Part shown: positions 26,719-35,202 of the stretch, one piece after another
Position numbering within the stretch: position 1 is the stretch's first letter
How the letters are laid out: every line of letters begins with the position of its first letter
Assembly: GCA_002733805.1 (NCBI GenBank)
Contig: NVXG01000001.1
Location: 124,001 to 188,000, forward strand
From: Robiginitomaculum sp.
GTDB taxonomy: Bacteria > Pseudomonadota > Alphaproteobacteria > Caulobacterales > Maricaulaceae
DNA: 64,000 nt
Direction of reading: 5' to 3'
The notes under the pieces: generated by a model
The model's input: only the letters and a program-made list of their open reading frames with translations
What the model was told of the DNA's origin: nothing
Database searches by the model: none
Program-made: the position numbers and the translations under genes

Positions 26719-27873
26719 TCAGTTTTCGCCGGTAACTTGATCCCAGAACCCTTTGGCTTTTTCAAAAAAGCTAGTGTGTTCCGGATGGCTTTCTGGACAG
26801 CACTCTTCGCGAAATTCTTCGAGCAGCTCTTTTTGCCGGGCGTTCAAATTACGTGGGGTTTCCACATACAGCTCGACAATCATGTCGCCGCGCCCCTGCC
26901 TGCGCAGACGGCTCATTCCAAGACCGCGCAGGCGCAAGCGTTTGCCGGTTTGCGCCCCGGCCGAAATATTGACCCGCTTGCGGCCACCATCAATGGTTGG
27001 CATTTCGATATCACCGCCCAATGCGGCCACGGCCATCGGGGTGGGCGCGCGGCAGTATAAATCAGCCCCTTCGCGTTCAAACAAGGCGTGAGGGCGAACC
27101 GAAACAAAGATATAAAGATCACCCGGTGGGCCGCTTCTGGTCCCGGCAGCGCCTTCACCAGATAACCGGATGCGGGTGCCGTCTTCGACCCCGGCCGGGA
27201 TGGTAACCGATAGTTCGCGCCTTGTGGCTTGTGTGCCCACGCCATCACACCCGGTGCAGGGTGATTTTACTGTGGTGCCTTGTCCGCCACAGGCCCGGCA
27301 ATGTTGTTCCATGGTGAAAAAACCTTGGCGCATTCGAACCCGTCCATGGCCCTGACAGGTTGAACAGGTTTCAATCTCGGTGCCGGGTTCTGCGCCAGAC
27401 CCTTCGCATTCTTCGCAGGTTTTGGTGGTGGGTATCTTGATGTTGACTTCTTTGCCGGCAAACGCGTCTTCCAGATTAATTTCCAGCGGGTAGCGCAAGT
27501 CAGCGCCACGGGCCGGGCCGGAATTACTGCGTTGACCGCCGCCAAACACATCGCCAAAAGCATCGCCAAATACTTGTTCAAAAATATCTGAAAAATCGGC
27601 GGACTGTCCGCCGCCAAAGCCACCGCCACCGGCGCGCGAACCATCAACGCCAGCATGGCCAAACCGGTCATAGGCCGCCCGTTTTTGCTCGTCGGACAAC
27701 ACACCATAGGCTTCGGATACGATTTTGAAGTTTTGTTCGGCGTCGGCATTATCCGGGTTTCGATCCGGATGATATTGCATGGCCAGCTTGCGATAGGCGC
27801 TTTTTAAGGTTTTGCCATCCGAAGTTTTGGAGACTCCCAGCGTTTCATAATAACAGGCCTTGGCAGTGCTCAT
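26719..27873 (-). CDS. dnaJ: Chaperone DnaJ
   Basis: A 384-residue type-I J protein. The J domain (residues 6-70) has the HPD motif in MQYHPDRNPD, which stimulates DnaK ATPase. A Gly-rich/Phe region follows. Four CxxCxGxG zinc repeats come next (CEECEGSG, CSTCQGHG, CRACGGQG, CTGCDGVG), then the C-terminal substrate domains. ATG 27873 (MSTAKACYYETLGV) is the start. It lies 87 bases downstream of dnaK on the same strand, with a hairpin terminator or attenuator in the gap. Confidence 0.96.
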   Translation of the reverse strand: MSTAKACYYETLGVSKTSDGKTLKSAYRKLAMQYHPDRNPDNADAEQNFKIVSEAYGVLSDEQKRAAYDRFGHAGVDGSRAGGGGFGGGQSADFSDIFEQVFGDAFGDVFGGGQRSNSGPARGADLRYPLEINLEDAFAGKEVNIKIPTTKTCEECEGSGAEPGTEIETCSTCQGHGRVRMRQGFFTMEQHCRACGGQGTTVKSPCTGCDGVGTQATRRELSVTIPAGVEDGTRIRLSGEGAAGTRSGPPGDLYIFVSVRPHALFEREGADLYCRAPTPMAVAALGGDIEMPTIDGGRKRVNISAGAQTGKRLRLRGLGMSRLRRQGRGDMIVELYVETPRNLNARQKELLEEFREECCPESHPEHTSFFEKAKGFWDQVTGEN

Positions 27874-27899
27874 TTTGTTTCCCCGGGGTCCGGACTTAA

Positions 27900-27942
27900 G
27901 CAAAACAACAAAGAGGCCAGACCGTTTGTCGGTCGGCCTCTT
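27900..27942 (-). terminator. Hairpin terminator/attenuator between dnaK and dnaJ
   Basis: AAGAGGCC (27911-27918) pairs perfectly with GGCCTCTT (27935-27942), with an inner GACC/GGTC pair and a short loop. On the minus strand the stem is followed by a T-rich run (TTTGTTGTTTT). It would terminate part of the dnaK transcript, leaving less dnaJ than dnaK mRNA. The stem is strong, and the regulatory role is inferred. Confidence 0.65.
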
Positions 27943-27960
27943 CGCTGTTCAGTGGATGGT

Positions 27961-29874
27961 TCATGCGTCTTGTTTGTTGTCGTCTTCTTCTTCTTCGACT
28001 TCTTCAAACTCGGCATCGACCACATCTTCATCGGCGGCGGGTTCACCGTCCATGCTTTCCGTTTCGGCCTTGCTTTGGGCATACATCGCTTCGCCCAACT
28101 TCATGGAGGCTTGAGCCAAGGCTTGCGCTTTGGTCGAGATGGCTTCTGCGTCTTCGCCTTCCAGCTCGGATTTCAGATCATCAATGGCCGCTTCAATCGC
28201 GGTTTTGTCGTCACCCTCGATTTTGTCGCCAAATTCTTCCATCTGCTTTTCAGTCTGGTGAAGCAGGGCTTCGGCCTGATTTTTGGCCTCAACCGATTCG
28301 CGACGTTTTTTGTCTTCCTCGGCGTGGGTTTCTGCTTCCTTGACCATTTTATCGATGTCGGCATCGCTCAAACCGCCAGAGGCTTGAATGCGGATGGTTT
28401 GCTCTTTGCCGGTGGCCTGATCTTTGGCCCCAACTGAAACAATCCCGTTGGCATCAATATCAAAGCTGACTTCGATTTGTGGTACACCGCGTGGTGAGGG
28501 TGGGATCCCGACCAAATCGAACTGACCCAGAACTTTATTGTCACTGGCCATTTCGCGTTCGCCTTGAAACACCCGAATGGTTACGGCGCTTTGATTGTCA
28601 TCGGCGGTGGAAAAGGTTTGTGATTTTTTGGTTGGAATGGTCGTGTTGCGATCAATCAACCGGGTAAATACGCCGCCTAAGGTTTCAATGCCCAGCGACA
28701 ATGGTGTGACATCGAGCAACAACACGTCTTTGACGTCGCCCTGCAACACACCGGCCTGAATGGCTGCGCCCATGGCAACCACTTCGTCGGGATTCACGCC
28801 TTTGTGTGGCTCACGACCGAAGAATTTGGTGACGGTTTCTTGTACCTTTGGCATGCGGGTCATCCCGCCAACCAACACCACTTCATCAATGTCGCTGGCT
28901 TTCAACCCGGCATCTTTTAAGGCTTTTTTGCAAGGATCAATGGTTTTGGCTATCAGATCCCCGACTAGGCTCTCCAGTTTGGCCCGGCTCAATTTCATGG
29001 TCAGGTGTTTTGGACCAGAAGCATCTGCGGTGATAAACGGCAGATTGACTTCATATTGGCTGGAACTGGACAGTTCTTTTTTGGCTTTTTCAGCTTCTTC
29101 GCGCAGCCGCTGGATGGCCAGCTTGTCTTTGCGTAGATCAACGCCGTGTTCTTTTTTGAACTCAGTGGCCAGATAATCCACGATGCGAACATCAAAATCT
29201 TCACCGCCCAAGAAAGTATCGCCATTGGTGGCCTTTACTTCAAATACGCCATCACCAATTTCAAGGATGGAGACATCAAAGGTACCACCACCCAAATCGT
29301 AGACCGCGATGGTTTTACCGTCTTCTTTCTCAAAGCCATAGGCCAATGCGGCTGCGGTTGGCTCATTGATGATCCGCAAAATTTCCAAACCGGCAATTTT
29401 ACCGGCATCTTTGGTGGCTTGGCGTTGGGCATCATTAAAATAGGCAGGAACCGTGATCACAGCTTGATCGACTTTTTGGCCCAGATAGCTCTCGGCGGTT
29501 TCTTTCATTTTTTGCAAAATGAAAGCTGAAATTTCAGATGGGGAATAATTTTTTTCCCGACCCTTGACCCAAGCGGCACCGCTTTTGTCTTTGACGATAT
29601 GATACGGCACCATATCAATGTCTTTTTTGACCATCGGGTCATCCATATTGCGGCCGATTAAACGCTTGATCGCAAAAAAGGTTTGTTCTGGATTGGTTAC
29701 GGCCTGACGGCGGGCGCTTTGCCCGATCAGTCGTTCGCCATCTTCGGTGAAGGCGACAACAGATGGTGTCGTGCGAGCGCCTTCTGCATTTTCCAGAACT
29801 TTTGGTTCCCGGCCGTCCATGACGGCAACGCAGGAATTGGTGGTTCCGAGGTCAATTCCGATTACTTTTCCCAT
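27961..29874 (-). CDS. dnaK: Chaperone DnaK (Hsp70)
   Basis: A 637-residue Hsp70. The ATPase domain opens with [16 protein letters not shown] and contains [13 protein letters not shown] and [17 protein letters not shown]. The substrate domain begins about residue 390 ([17 protein letters not shown]), and the lid ends in an acidic tail ([14 protein letters not shown]). It folds nascent and stressed proteins with DnaJ and GrpE, both encoded in this window. A heat-shock-type promoter is proposed at 29989-30016. The start codon ATG at 29874 has a nearby CAGGAGAG ribosome-binding site on the minus strand. Confidence 0.98.
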   Translation of the reverse strand: MGKVIGIDLGTTNSCVAVMDGREPKVLENAEGARTTPSVVAFTEDGERLIGQSARRQAVTNPEQTFFAIKRLIGRNMDDPMVKKDIDMVPYHIVKDKSGAAWVKGREKNYSPSEISAFILQKMKETAESYLGQKVDQAVITVPAYFNDAQRQATKDAGKIAGLEILRIINEPTAAALAYGFEKEDGKTIAVYDLGGGTFDVSILEIGDGVFEVKATNGDTFLGGEDFDVRIVDYLATEFKKEHGVDLRKDKLAIQRLREEAEKAKKELSSSSQYEVNLPFITADASGPKHLTMKLSRAKLESLVGDLIAKTIDPCKKALKDAGLKASDIDEVVLVGGMTRMPKVQETVTKFFGREPHKGVNPDEVVAMGAAIQAGVLQGDVKDVLLLDVTPLSLGIETLGGVFTRLIDRNTTIPTKKSQTFSTADDNQSAVTIRVFQGEREMASDNKVLGQFDLVGIPPSPRGVPQIEVSFDIDANGIVSVGAKDQATGKEQTIRIQASGGLSDADIDKMVKEAETHAEEDKKRRESVEAKNQAEALLHQTEKQMEEFGDKIEGDDKTAIEAAIDDLKSELEGEDAEAISTKAQALAQASMKLGEAMYAQSKAETESMDGEPAADEDVVDAEFEEVEEEEDDNKQDA

Positions 29875-29988
29875 ACTACTCTCCTGAGCTTGCGGCAGAT
29901 CAGCTTGTTACGGCCCGGTTTGGCACCGATATGGGGCTAATCCCCTTTAAAATGGTTATTTTGCCCGATAATGAGCGCTTCATGGCCG

Positions 29989-30016
29989 ATATGGGTAGAA
30001 AAATAGAAACCGCAAG
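29989..30016 (-). promoter_or_regulatory. RpoH-like heat-shock promoter of dnaK
   Basis: On the minus strand CTTGCG is followed after 15 bases by CCCATAT, resembling the sigma-32 pattern CTTGAAA/CCCCATNT. The start site would be about 110 bases before the dnaK ATG. A second CCCCATAT at about 29934 lacks a good -35 partner. No CIRCE repeat (TTAGCACTC-N9-GAGTGCTAA) is visible here. Confidence 0.45.
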
Positions 30017-30118
30017 GGTTTTAGGGGTTTTTGTCGCAAGGTTTGGCTGAAACTTGTCGTTGGTCCGAAAAAATGTATGTTTTGTCCTATTGTGCTTTTC
30101 CACGCTAGAGTTTCCAAC

Positions 30119-30424
30119 ATGAATAAATTCACCCTGTTATTTGTTGGGTTGTTGTTTTCTGCGTGTGGTGCTCCTCCTGTCGATAGACAAGATGTGCGGT
30201 TTTCCGGACCTACATACTTCATGCAATCAACACTGAACCTGACTCCAGACCAATGTGGCCAATTGTGCGAAGAAGATGGTTCGGATTGTGCCGGGTGGCG
30301 CTATGAAAAACCAACGGCAGAAGAGCCTTTAGCAACCTGCGTTCTGTTGGAGAAAATAGAGGCAGAGACCTCTGATCCTTGTTGTCTTTCCGCAAAGGCA
30401 AGCCCACAACAAACGGACGATTAG
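30119..30424 (+). CDS. Small cysteine-rich lipoprotein, PAN/apple-like
   Basis: A 101-residue lipoprotein with lipobox FSAC at about residue 16. The mature part has the cysteine spacing of a PAN/apple module: QCGQLCEEDGSDCAGWRYEKP, then CVLLEK, then DPCCLS. PAN domains bind proteins or carbohydrates in exported proteins; the ligand is unknown. It ends one base before the ATG of alkB, so the two genes are probably co-transcribed, an unexpected pairing of an envelope lipoprotein with a cytoplasmic repair enzyme. The upstream 244-base gap to dnaK holds the dnaK promoter. Confidence 0.72.
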   Translation: MNKFTLLFVGLLFSACGAPPVDRQDVRFSGPTYFMQSTLNLTPDQCGQLCEEDGSDCAGWRYEKPTAEEPLATCVLLEKIEAETSDPCCLSAKASPQQTDD

Positions 30425-30425
30425 A

Positions 30426-31034
30426 ATGACCCATGCCTTGCCACAGGGTTTTCGGTATTTGCCGGGATATTTGAGCCGGACACAACAACAAAGCCTGATT
30501 GAAGCGGTGCAAGAAGCCGCCAAAGATGCTCCGTTTTTTCGGGGTAAAATGCCGCGAACCGGAACGCCCTTGAGCACATTGGGCAGCAATTTTGGTCCGC
30601 TGGGTTGGGTATCGGCCAAAACGGGGTATCGCTATTGCGAAACCCATCCGGGCACGGACCAGCCTTGGCCACCCATGCCGCCCAAATTAGTGGACCTTTG
30701 GGAGGATGTGGCCGATTGGCCAGCTGCTCCGCAAGCCTGTCTGATCAACTGGTACCGGGAAGGCGCAAAGCTTGGCCTACACGTGGATGCTGACGAAGAT
30801 GCGCGCGATGCGCCGGTGGTTTCGGTATCCTTGGGCGATCAGGCGCTTTATCGGTTGGGCGGCCTGAACCGAAAAGACCCAACCCGCTCGTTCAAGCTGT
30901 CCTCGGGAGATGTCGTCGTGTTGGGCGGCGCCTCACGGCGTTGCTTTCACGGAATTGATCGAATTTATCCGGGTACATCAACCTTGGTGCCCAAAGGTGG
31001 GCGGATCAATCTGACGATGCGGGTGGTTCGGTAG
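30426..31034 (+). CDS. alkB: Alpha-ketoglutarate-dependent DNA repair dioxygenase AlkB
   Basis: A 202-residue Fe(II)/2-oxoglutarate dioxygenase that removes methyl groups from 1-methyladenine and 3-methylcytosine. The iron ligands are His119 and Asp121 (LHVDADED) and His175 (CFHGIDRI). The 2-oxoglutarate-binding R-x-N-x-T-x-R appears as RINLTMR at residues 193-199. The nucleotide lid (NFGPLGWVSAKTGYRY) fits AlkB. It follows the PAN-like lipoprotein with a one-base gap and is convergent with the M48 peptidase gene, with a hairpin between. Another alkylation repair gene (Ada-like) lies 6 kb away. Confidence 0.93.
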   Translation: MTHALPQGFRYLPGYLSRTQQQSLIEAVQEAAKDAPFFRGKMPRTGTPLSTLGSNFGPLGWVSAKTGYRYCETHPGTDQPWPPMPPKLVDLWEDVADWPAAPQACLINWYREGAKLGLHVDADEDARDAPVVSVSLGDQALYRLGGLNRKDPTRSFKLSSGDVVVLGGASRRCFHGIDRIYPGTSTLVPKGGRINLTMRVVR

Positions 31035-31056
31035 TTAGGGCGCATGGCCTAACAGG

Positions 31057-31087
31057 GCAAAGGTCCAGTTCAAAACTGAACCTTTGC
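31057..31087. terminator. Hairpin between convergent alkB and M48 peptidase genes
   Basis: A 31-base inverted repeat has GCAAAGGTCCAGTT pairing with AACTGAACCTTTGC (one mismatch, 3-base loop). It lies between two convergent genes and could stop transcription from both sides, though no long T-run follows on either strand. Confidence 0.55.
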
Positions 31088-31099
31088 ACATAAAGTTGG

Positions 31100-32338
31100 T
31101 TATTCGTCAGTATCGGATGGATTATCGAGCACATTGGCCTCAATCACCTCATGGGCGGCTTTCCATTTCATGGCCATCAGCACCCGGTTATAACCAGATG
31201 GATGATCAAAAAATAAAATCTCTTCCCATTTGCCGGGGCGCATTTTGCGGTATTCGCCCAACATCATATCAACTTCTGCATTGCCGTCTGGTTCTTGCGA
31301 AGCGTTTAAGCCAAAAATATCCGCCTCTACCTCATTGGATCGAATGATCGAATTGGTAACGGGTGTTGTGATGAAAAAGTACACCGACAACACGGCGAAA
31401 AATAGCGGCAAACCGGCAATATCGCCGATCGGACCAATGCCCCAAGCAGAGCCCCATCGGCGTTGAACCCATCCATACATAGAATGGGTAAACACATAGC
31501 CGAAGAAAATTACCAATCCAAAATTGACCAGCATCTCGTAAATATGGCCCAACGCATAGTGACCGATCTCATGACCCATGACTGATTTTACGGCTTCGGG
31601 TGACACCCGCTCGAGCAGGGTGTCAGACAGTGAAATGCGAGTGGTCCCCATAAACCCGGAAACATTAGCTGTGACCCGGTCGGTCTGTTTGGAAATATTG
31701 AAAACATAGACATTGTCAGCCGGTACGCCATTGGCTTCGGCCATGGCCAGAATTTCCGTTTTAAGCGGCCCTTCTTCCATAGGCGTATAGTCATTAAACA
31801 GGGGAGAAATATAAACCGGTGCGGCCATGATCATCAAAGCCATAAAGCTGATGGTTGCGCCAGCGCCCCACCAGCGCCAAGCCGCGCCCAACTTACGGAT
31901 CAGAGCAAACAGACCCCAAACCGCCAGCATACTAAGCGCTAGGTCAACTAAAAACGCGATCATTTGTTCACCAAACCAATCGCCTAATGTCTGGTTCATC
32001 AGGTCATATTGCTGTTCCCTGAAAAAATCCTGATACACGGTCATCGGTAAAACCAGCAGGGTGGTGATCAACACATACAGTCCGATATAGGACGGGCTAA
32101 CCAGCCAGCGCGGCACTTTGCCCGAAACATAATCGCGCATCCGTGCAGACCGTTTGCCTGTCAGCAAAACCCAGGCCACGGCAAGTGAGATCAAAAAATT
32201 CCATAATTGCAGCCAGTACCCACCAACAAAATAACCGTTCGACCGGGCAATTTGCTCGGCGGTCATGGTGTTCATCCAGGTTTCAGTGGCCGCAAAAGGA
32301 TCGGTTGCAGCAATCGCTGCAATGGTTGCAAGTGTCAT
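31100..32338 (-). CDS. M48 family membrane metalloprotease (Ste24/HtpX-like)
   Basis: A 412-residue integral membrane zinc protease. Five or more hydrophobic segments flank the active site. The zinc motif HEIGH is at residues 256-260 (VMGHEIGHYALGH), and the third ligand glutamate is in NEVEADIFG near residue 340. Length and layout are closer to Ste24 CAAX-type peptidases than to the 290-residue HtpX. It likely degrades damaged membrane proteins. It sits in the chaperone cluster downstream of the hrcA-grpE run. In the 71-base gap TTGCAC-N18-TAGGAT on the minus strand may be its own promoter. Confidence 0.9.
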   Translation of the reverse strand: MTLATIAAIAATDPFAATETWMNTMTAEQIARSNGYFVGGYWLQLWNFLISLAVAWVLLTGKRSARMRDYVSGKVPRWLVSPSYIGLYVLITTLLVLPMTVYQDFFREQQYDLMNQTLGDWFGEQMIAFLVDLALSMLAVWGLFALIRKLGAAWRWWGAGATISFMALMIMAAPVYISPLFNDYTPMEEGPLKTEILAMAEANGVPADNVYVFNISKQTDRVTANVSGFMGTTRISLSDTLLERVSPEAVKSVMGHEIGHYALGHIYEMLVNFGLVIFFGYVFTHSMYGWVQRRWGSAWGIGPIGDIAGLPLFFAVLSVYFFITTPVTNSIIRSNEVEADIFGLNASQEPDGNAEVDMMLGEYRKMRPGKWEEILFFDHPSGYNRVLMAMKWKAAHEVIEANVLDNPSDTDE

Positions 32339-32409
32339 GGTTTACCCCTTGTCTGACACGCCCCCAAGCGCTCCATCATCCTAGAACAAAATTTGTTGAA
32401 TGTGCAAGG

Positions 32410-33384
32410 TCAGTCGCTAACCGGGGTTGTTACGATTTTGGCAAAATGGTTTTTTAGCGCAAACGGGTAAGTTAGATACGAACTTCGCCAATGCGGGTTT
32501 ATTTCATCAAGCACCAATGCCTCGGCTGCGCCGATGGAGTAAAATAGGACTCGTTGATGGCGCATCGGCTCCGGGTCGGATAGCACTTGCAAAACCCGTC
32601 TTCGTAAGTTTGCAGCCAATGCAGCAAAATCATGGGGGGTATCGCCAATTTGAACGGTGCTGCCTGCCGCAAACTCAGCCATGGCCAACTCGGTGTAGCG
32701 CGCCACGCCCTCCTGCCACAATTGAAACTCCAGATAGGTTTGGTCCGGGTCGGACAAATGCGATAAAAGTTCTGTCCGATTGGTGGCGTACGCTTGTGCC
32801 AGATGCAGCCGGGTTTTGCGGTCTGGTTGGCGCAGGATTTCGGCCAATTGACGGCTTAATGTGGTCAACACTTTCGCAGGTACTGGATTGGAATACGAAA
32901 AAGGATCGGTCTGATCAGGCCTGTTTTGAAATCTAAGTCGCGACATTTGGTATTGGTGAAAATGTTCATGCCAGAGCGTGGCCAACCAGGCGGCGGGGTT
33001 GTCTTCAAGTGATTGCGGCTCGCCCATCACAATGGTCGGGCCAGAACCATCAAGGTGTAGGGTCACTTGGGTTTTTGGGGAAAACTGACCCGGTTTCCTG
33101 ATGTAGACCGGGCAAGAGGTTTCCGGGTCAAAGCGCCATGGCTCAAACCCATCGGGCCGGTTTTTTGCACAAAACAGAAGCTCCTGCTGCTGGGTGACCA
33201 GCAATACGTCAAACCGGGTCTGGCTGAAACCGGGCCAAAGCTGGTTGCCATAACGCTGGGCGATCTGGCGGCCTTCGGCTAACAGCGCCGTGGTCTGGTT
33301 GGTTTGCGCCAAGACAATTGTTGGTAACGATAGGTTGGCAAGGGCCAGCATCGACCAGAACAAAACATGCCGCAGGGCGCCCAA
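32410..33384 (-). CDS. Predicted secreted zinc metallopeptidase-like protein (unknown family)
   Basis: A 324-residue protein with a signal peptide (residues 1-26, ending VLA). The HExxH motif is His139-Glu140-His-Phe-His143 (LWHEHFHQYQ), and a glutamate at 225 in WQEGVARYTE could be the third zinc ligand, as in gluzincin-type peptidases. The cysteines at 72 and 91 may form a disulfide. I recognise no named family, and activity is an inference from these motifs. The start is TTG at 33384, supported by AAGG eight bases upstream and by a six-base gap to the grpE stop. It appears to be the third gene of an hrcA-grpE operon. Confidence 0.72.
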   Translation of the reverse strand: MGALRHVLFWSMLALANLSLPTIVLAQTNQTTALLAEGRQIAQRYGNQLWPGFSQTRFDVLLVTQQQELLFCAKNRPDGFEPWRFDPETSCPVYIRKPGQFSPKTQVTLHLDGSGPTIVMGEPQSLEDNPAAWLATLWHEHFHQYQMSRLRFQNRPDQTDPFSYSNPVPAKVLTTLSRQLAEILRQPDRKTRLHLAQAYATNRTELLSHLSDPDQTYLEFQLWQEGVARYTELAMAEFAAGSTVQIGDTPHDFAALAANLRRRVLQVLSDPEPMRHQRVLFYSIGAAEALVLDEINPHWRSSYLTYPFALKNHFAKIVTTPVSD

Positions 33385-33389
33385 TGAAA

Positions 33390-34037
33390 TTACGCCTTAG
33401 TGTCAATCGTGCTGCCCGGCTTTGCTTCCGGGTCAGGCGGTGTGCTTTCAGCCCCTGTCTGGGATGGTGAGCCGGTCGAGACTGCAACCATTGCTGCGCG
33501 CAACACCCGATCGCCAATGGTGTATCCATGTTGAACCACTTCAGCGACGGTCCCATTGGGGTGCTCGGTCGATGGAATTTGGGCAATGGCCTGATGTAAA
33601 TTATGATCAAACTTCTCACCCTTTGGGTTGATCCGTTTGATCCCGTGCCGTTCCAATGCGGTTTGCAAGGATTTTTGGGTCATATCGACACCTTCAACCA
33701 ATTGAGTCATTCGATCGGAGGCATCCAGACGAGCTTCTGCTGGTACGGTCTCCAGCGCTCGGTATAGATTGTCGGCGACACTCAGCATATCTTCAGCAAA
33801 TCTTGAAACGCCATATTTTCGAGCGTCTTGCTCGGCCCGCTCTGAGCGCTTGCGTACGTTTTCCAGCTCAGCCGCCAGACGCAATATCCGGTCACGGGAT
33901 TCAGCCAAATCAGCCTCAAGACGAACAATTGAGTCCTGTTCCTGTTCCGCATTCGGAGCCTCCTCTGCCTCATCATTCTGATTGGCTGGGGCGTTCTCTT
34001 CAGGAGGTTGTTGATCGGTCATGTCTCGTTTTTCCAT
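33390..34037 (-). CDS. grpE: Nucleotide exchange factor GrpE
   Basis: This 215-residue cochaperone releases ADP from DnaK. The N-terminus is acidic and disordered (EENAPANQNDEAEE). A long coiled coil (LEADLAESRDRILRLAAELENVRKR and following) leads to the C-terminal beta domain (GVDMTQKSLQTALERHG, then AIAQIPSTEHPNGTVAEVVQHGY). ATG 34037 overlaps the hrcA stop (TGATG), giving a coupled start; ATG 34022 is a possible alternative. The order hrcA-grpE is standard for heat-shock regulons, with dnaK-dnaJ placed 5 kb downstream here. Confidence 0.95.
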   Translation of the reverse strand: MEKRDMTDQQPPEENAPANQNDEAEEAPNAEQEQDSIVRLEADLAESRDRILRLAAELENVRKRSERAEQDARKYGVSRFAEDMLSVADNLYRALETVPAEARLDASDRMTQLVEGVDMTQKSLQTALERHGIKRINPKGEKFDHNLHQAIAQIPSTEHPNGTVAEVVQHGYTIGDRVLRAAMVAVSTGSPSQTGAESTPPDPEAKPGSTIDTKA

Positions 34038-35104
34038 CACTTAGTTGTCGTCCGGCGCATCAAAAACCCCAGAGCCTGCGCGGTGTAATCCACCATCGGA
34101 ATAACCCGGGCATAATTGATCCGGGTCGGGCCAATGACGCCGATAGCGCCCAGAACCCGGCCGCTGGCATTCATATAGGGTGCCGTGACCACACTTGAAC
34201 CCGACAAACTGAATAAAGGGTTTTCTGCGCCGATATATATCTTGACCCCGGGAGCTTTACCAGCCTCATCCAGCAGGGAAATCAGTTCCTTTTTTTGTTC
34301 CAGTTCATCCAGTAAAATCCGGATGCGCTCCAAGTTTTCGGCGGTCTCTATGTCTTCGATTAAATGAGACCGACCGCGCACGATCAAGGTTCGAACCCCA
34401 TCCGGTGGGTCAGACCAATGGGCCAACCCATCTTCAATCATCAGTTTTGCGGCGCGATCCAGCTCATGATCGTGGTGTTTAATTTCCTGCAATATTTCGT
34501 CTCGTGTGCCGGACAGCGATCGGCCCTTTAATCGCAGGGATAAAAAATTTCCAGCCGCAGTCAACGCAGACGGCGTAGTTCCGGCGGGCACGGTCATGAT
34601 TCGGTTTTCAACCGATCCGTTCTCATAAACCAGAACGGCCATGGCTTCGGTGGTGGAAAGCGGCACAAATTCTACATGGCGCAAGGCGTGATCCTGGACT
34701 GGTGCCAGTACCAACCCGGCGCCGCCAGCCAACCCGGAGAGCATTTTGGAGGCCTCATCCAACGCCTGCTCTATGGGGCGGTCAGACAATCGTCCGCGAA
34801 TGTCGGCACGGTCAACATCATCCAGATCACCAAATTGCAATAGGCCGTCAACAAACAGCCGCAAGCCGCTATGGGTCGGAATGCGCCCGGCGCTTTTGTG
34901 TGGCGACATCAGCAGGCCTGACGAGGTCAAGGCGGCCATGGTATTGCGAATTGAGGCCGAAGACAGGCCGCTTGTGCCGGTCGCGGCCAGTGTTTGAGAA
35001 CCTATTGGGTCGCCGCCAGCCAGATATGCCTCGACAATCTCGCGAAAAATCTGGCGAGAGCGTTGGTCAAGATCAGCAATGTCCGGCCCGCGCAGGGGTG
35101 CCAT
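34037..35104 (-). CDS. hrcA: Heat-inducible transcription repressor HrcA
   Basis: A 355-residue repressor. The N-terminal winged helix (LDQRSRQIFREIVEAYLAGG, then IGSQTLAATG) binds CIRCE operators in known systems, and the C-terminal part contains the typical LVYENGSVENR and GPTRINYARVIPMVDYTA sections. Its usual target in alphaproteobacteria is groESL; no CIRCE is seen in this window, so its targets lie elsewhere. ATG 35104 (MAPLRGPDI) is used. It is divergent from rph, with a possible heat-shock promoter at 35136-35164. Confidence 0.95.
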   Translation of the reverse strand: MAPLRGPDIADLDQRSRQIFREIVEAYLAGGDPIGSQTLAATGTSGLSSASIRNTMAALTSSGLLMSPHKSAGRIPTHSGLRLFVDGLLQFGDLDDVDRADIRGRLSDRPIEQALDEASKMLSGLAGGAGLVLAPVQDHALRHVEFVPLSTTEAMAVLVYENGSVENRIMTVPAGTTPSALTAAGNFLSLRLKGRSLSGTRDEILQEIKHHDHELDRAAKLMIEDGLAHWSDPPDGVRTLIVRGRSHLIEDIETAENLERIRILLDELEQKKELISLLDEAGKAPGVKIYIGAENPLFSLSGSSVVTAPYMNASGRVLGAIGVIGPTRINYARVIPMVDYTAQALGFLMRRTTTK

Positions 35105-35135
35105 GGGGAAACCTATAAAATATACATCTGCCCTA

Positions 35136-35164
35136 ATCTGGGGTTTTCTACCGCGCCGGGCAAG
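35136..35164 (-). promoter_or_regulatory. Possible RpoH-like promoter of hrcA-grpE
   Basis: On the minus strand CTTGCC is followed after 15 bases by CCCCAGAT, close to the sigma-32 pattern and to the candidate before dnaK. The start site would be about 24 bases before the hrcA ATG. Pattern only. Confidence 0.35.
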
Positions 35165-35202
35165 GTTAGAAGCTGTGTCAAAGAAAAATCTAGGAGAATA
35201 CC

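Noticed and set aside
26885-27450. Repeated GC-rich motifs suggestive of a repeat array
   Set aside because: They are the four CxxCxGxG repeats of DnaJ, i.e. coding-level repetition.
27952-28437. 161-residue Phe/Gly-rich plus-strand frame
   Set aside because: Antisense of the dnaK C-terminal region. The odd composition comes from the reverse of Glu/Lys codons.
33384-33400. Search for an ATG start for the secreted peptidase-like gene
   Set aside because: The first ATG falls inside the signal peptide; the TTG has the better ribosome-binding site.
35105-35202. CIRCE operator upstream of hrcA
   Set aside because: No TTAGCACTC/GAGTGCTAA repeat is present here or upstream of dnaK.
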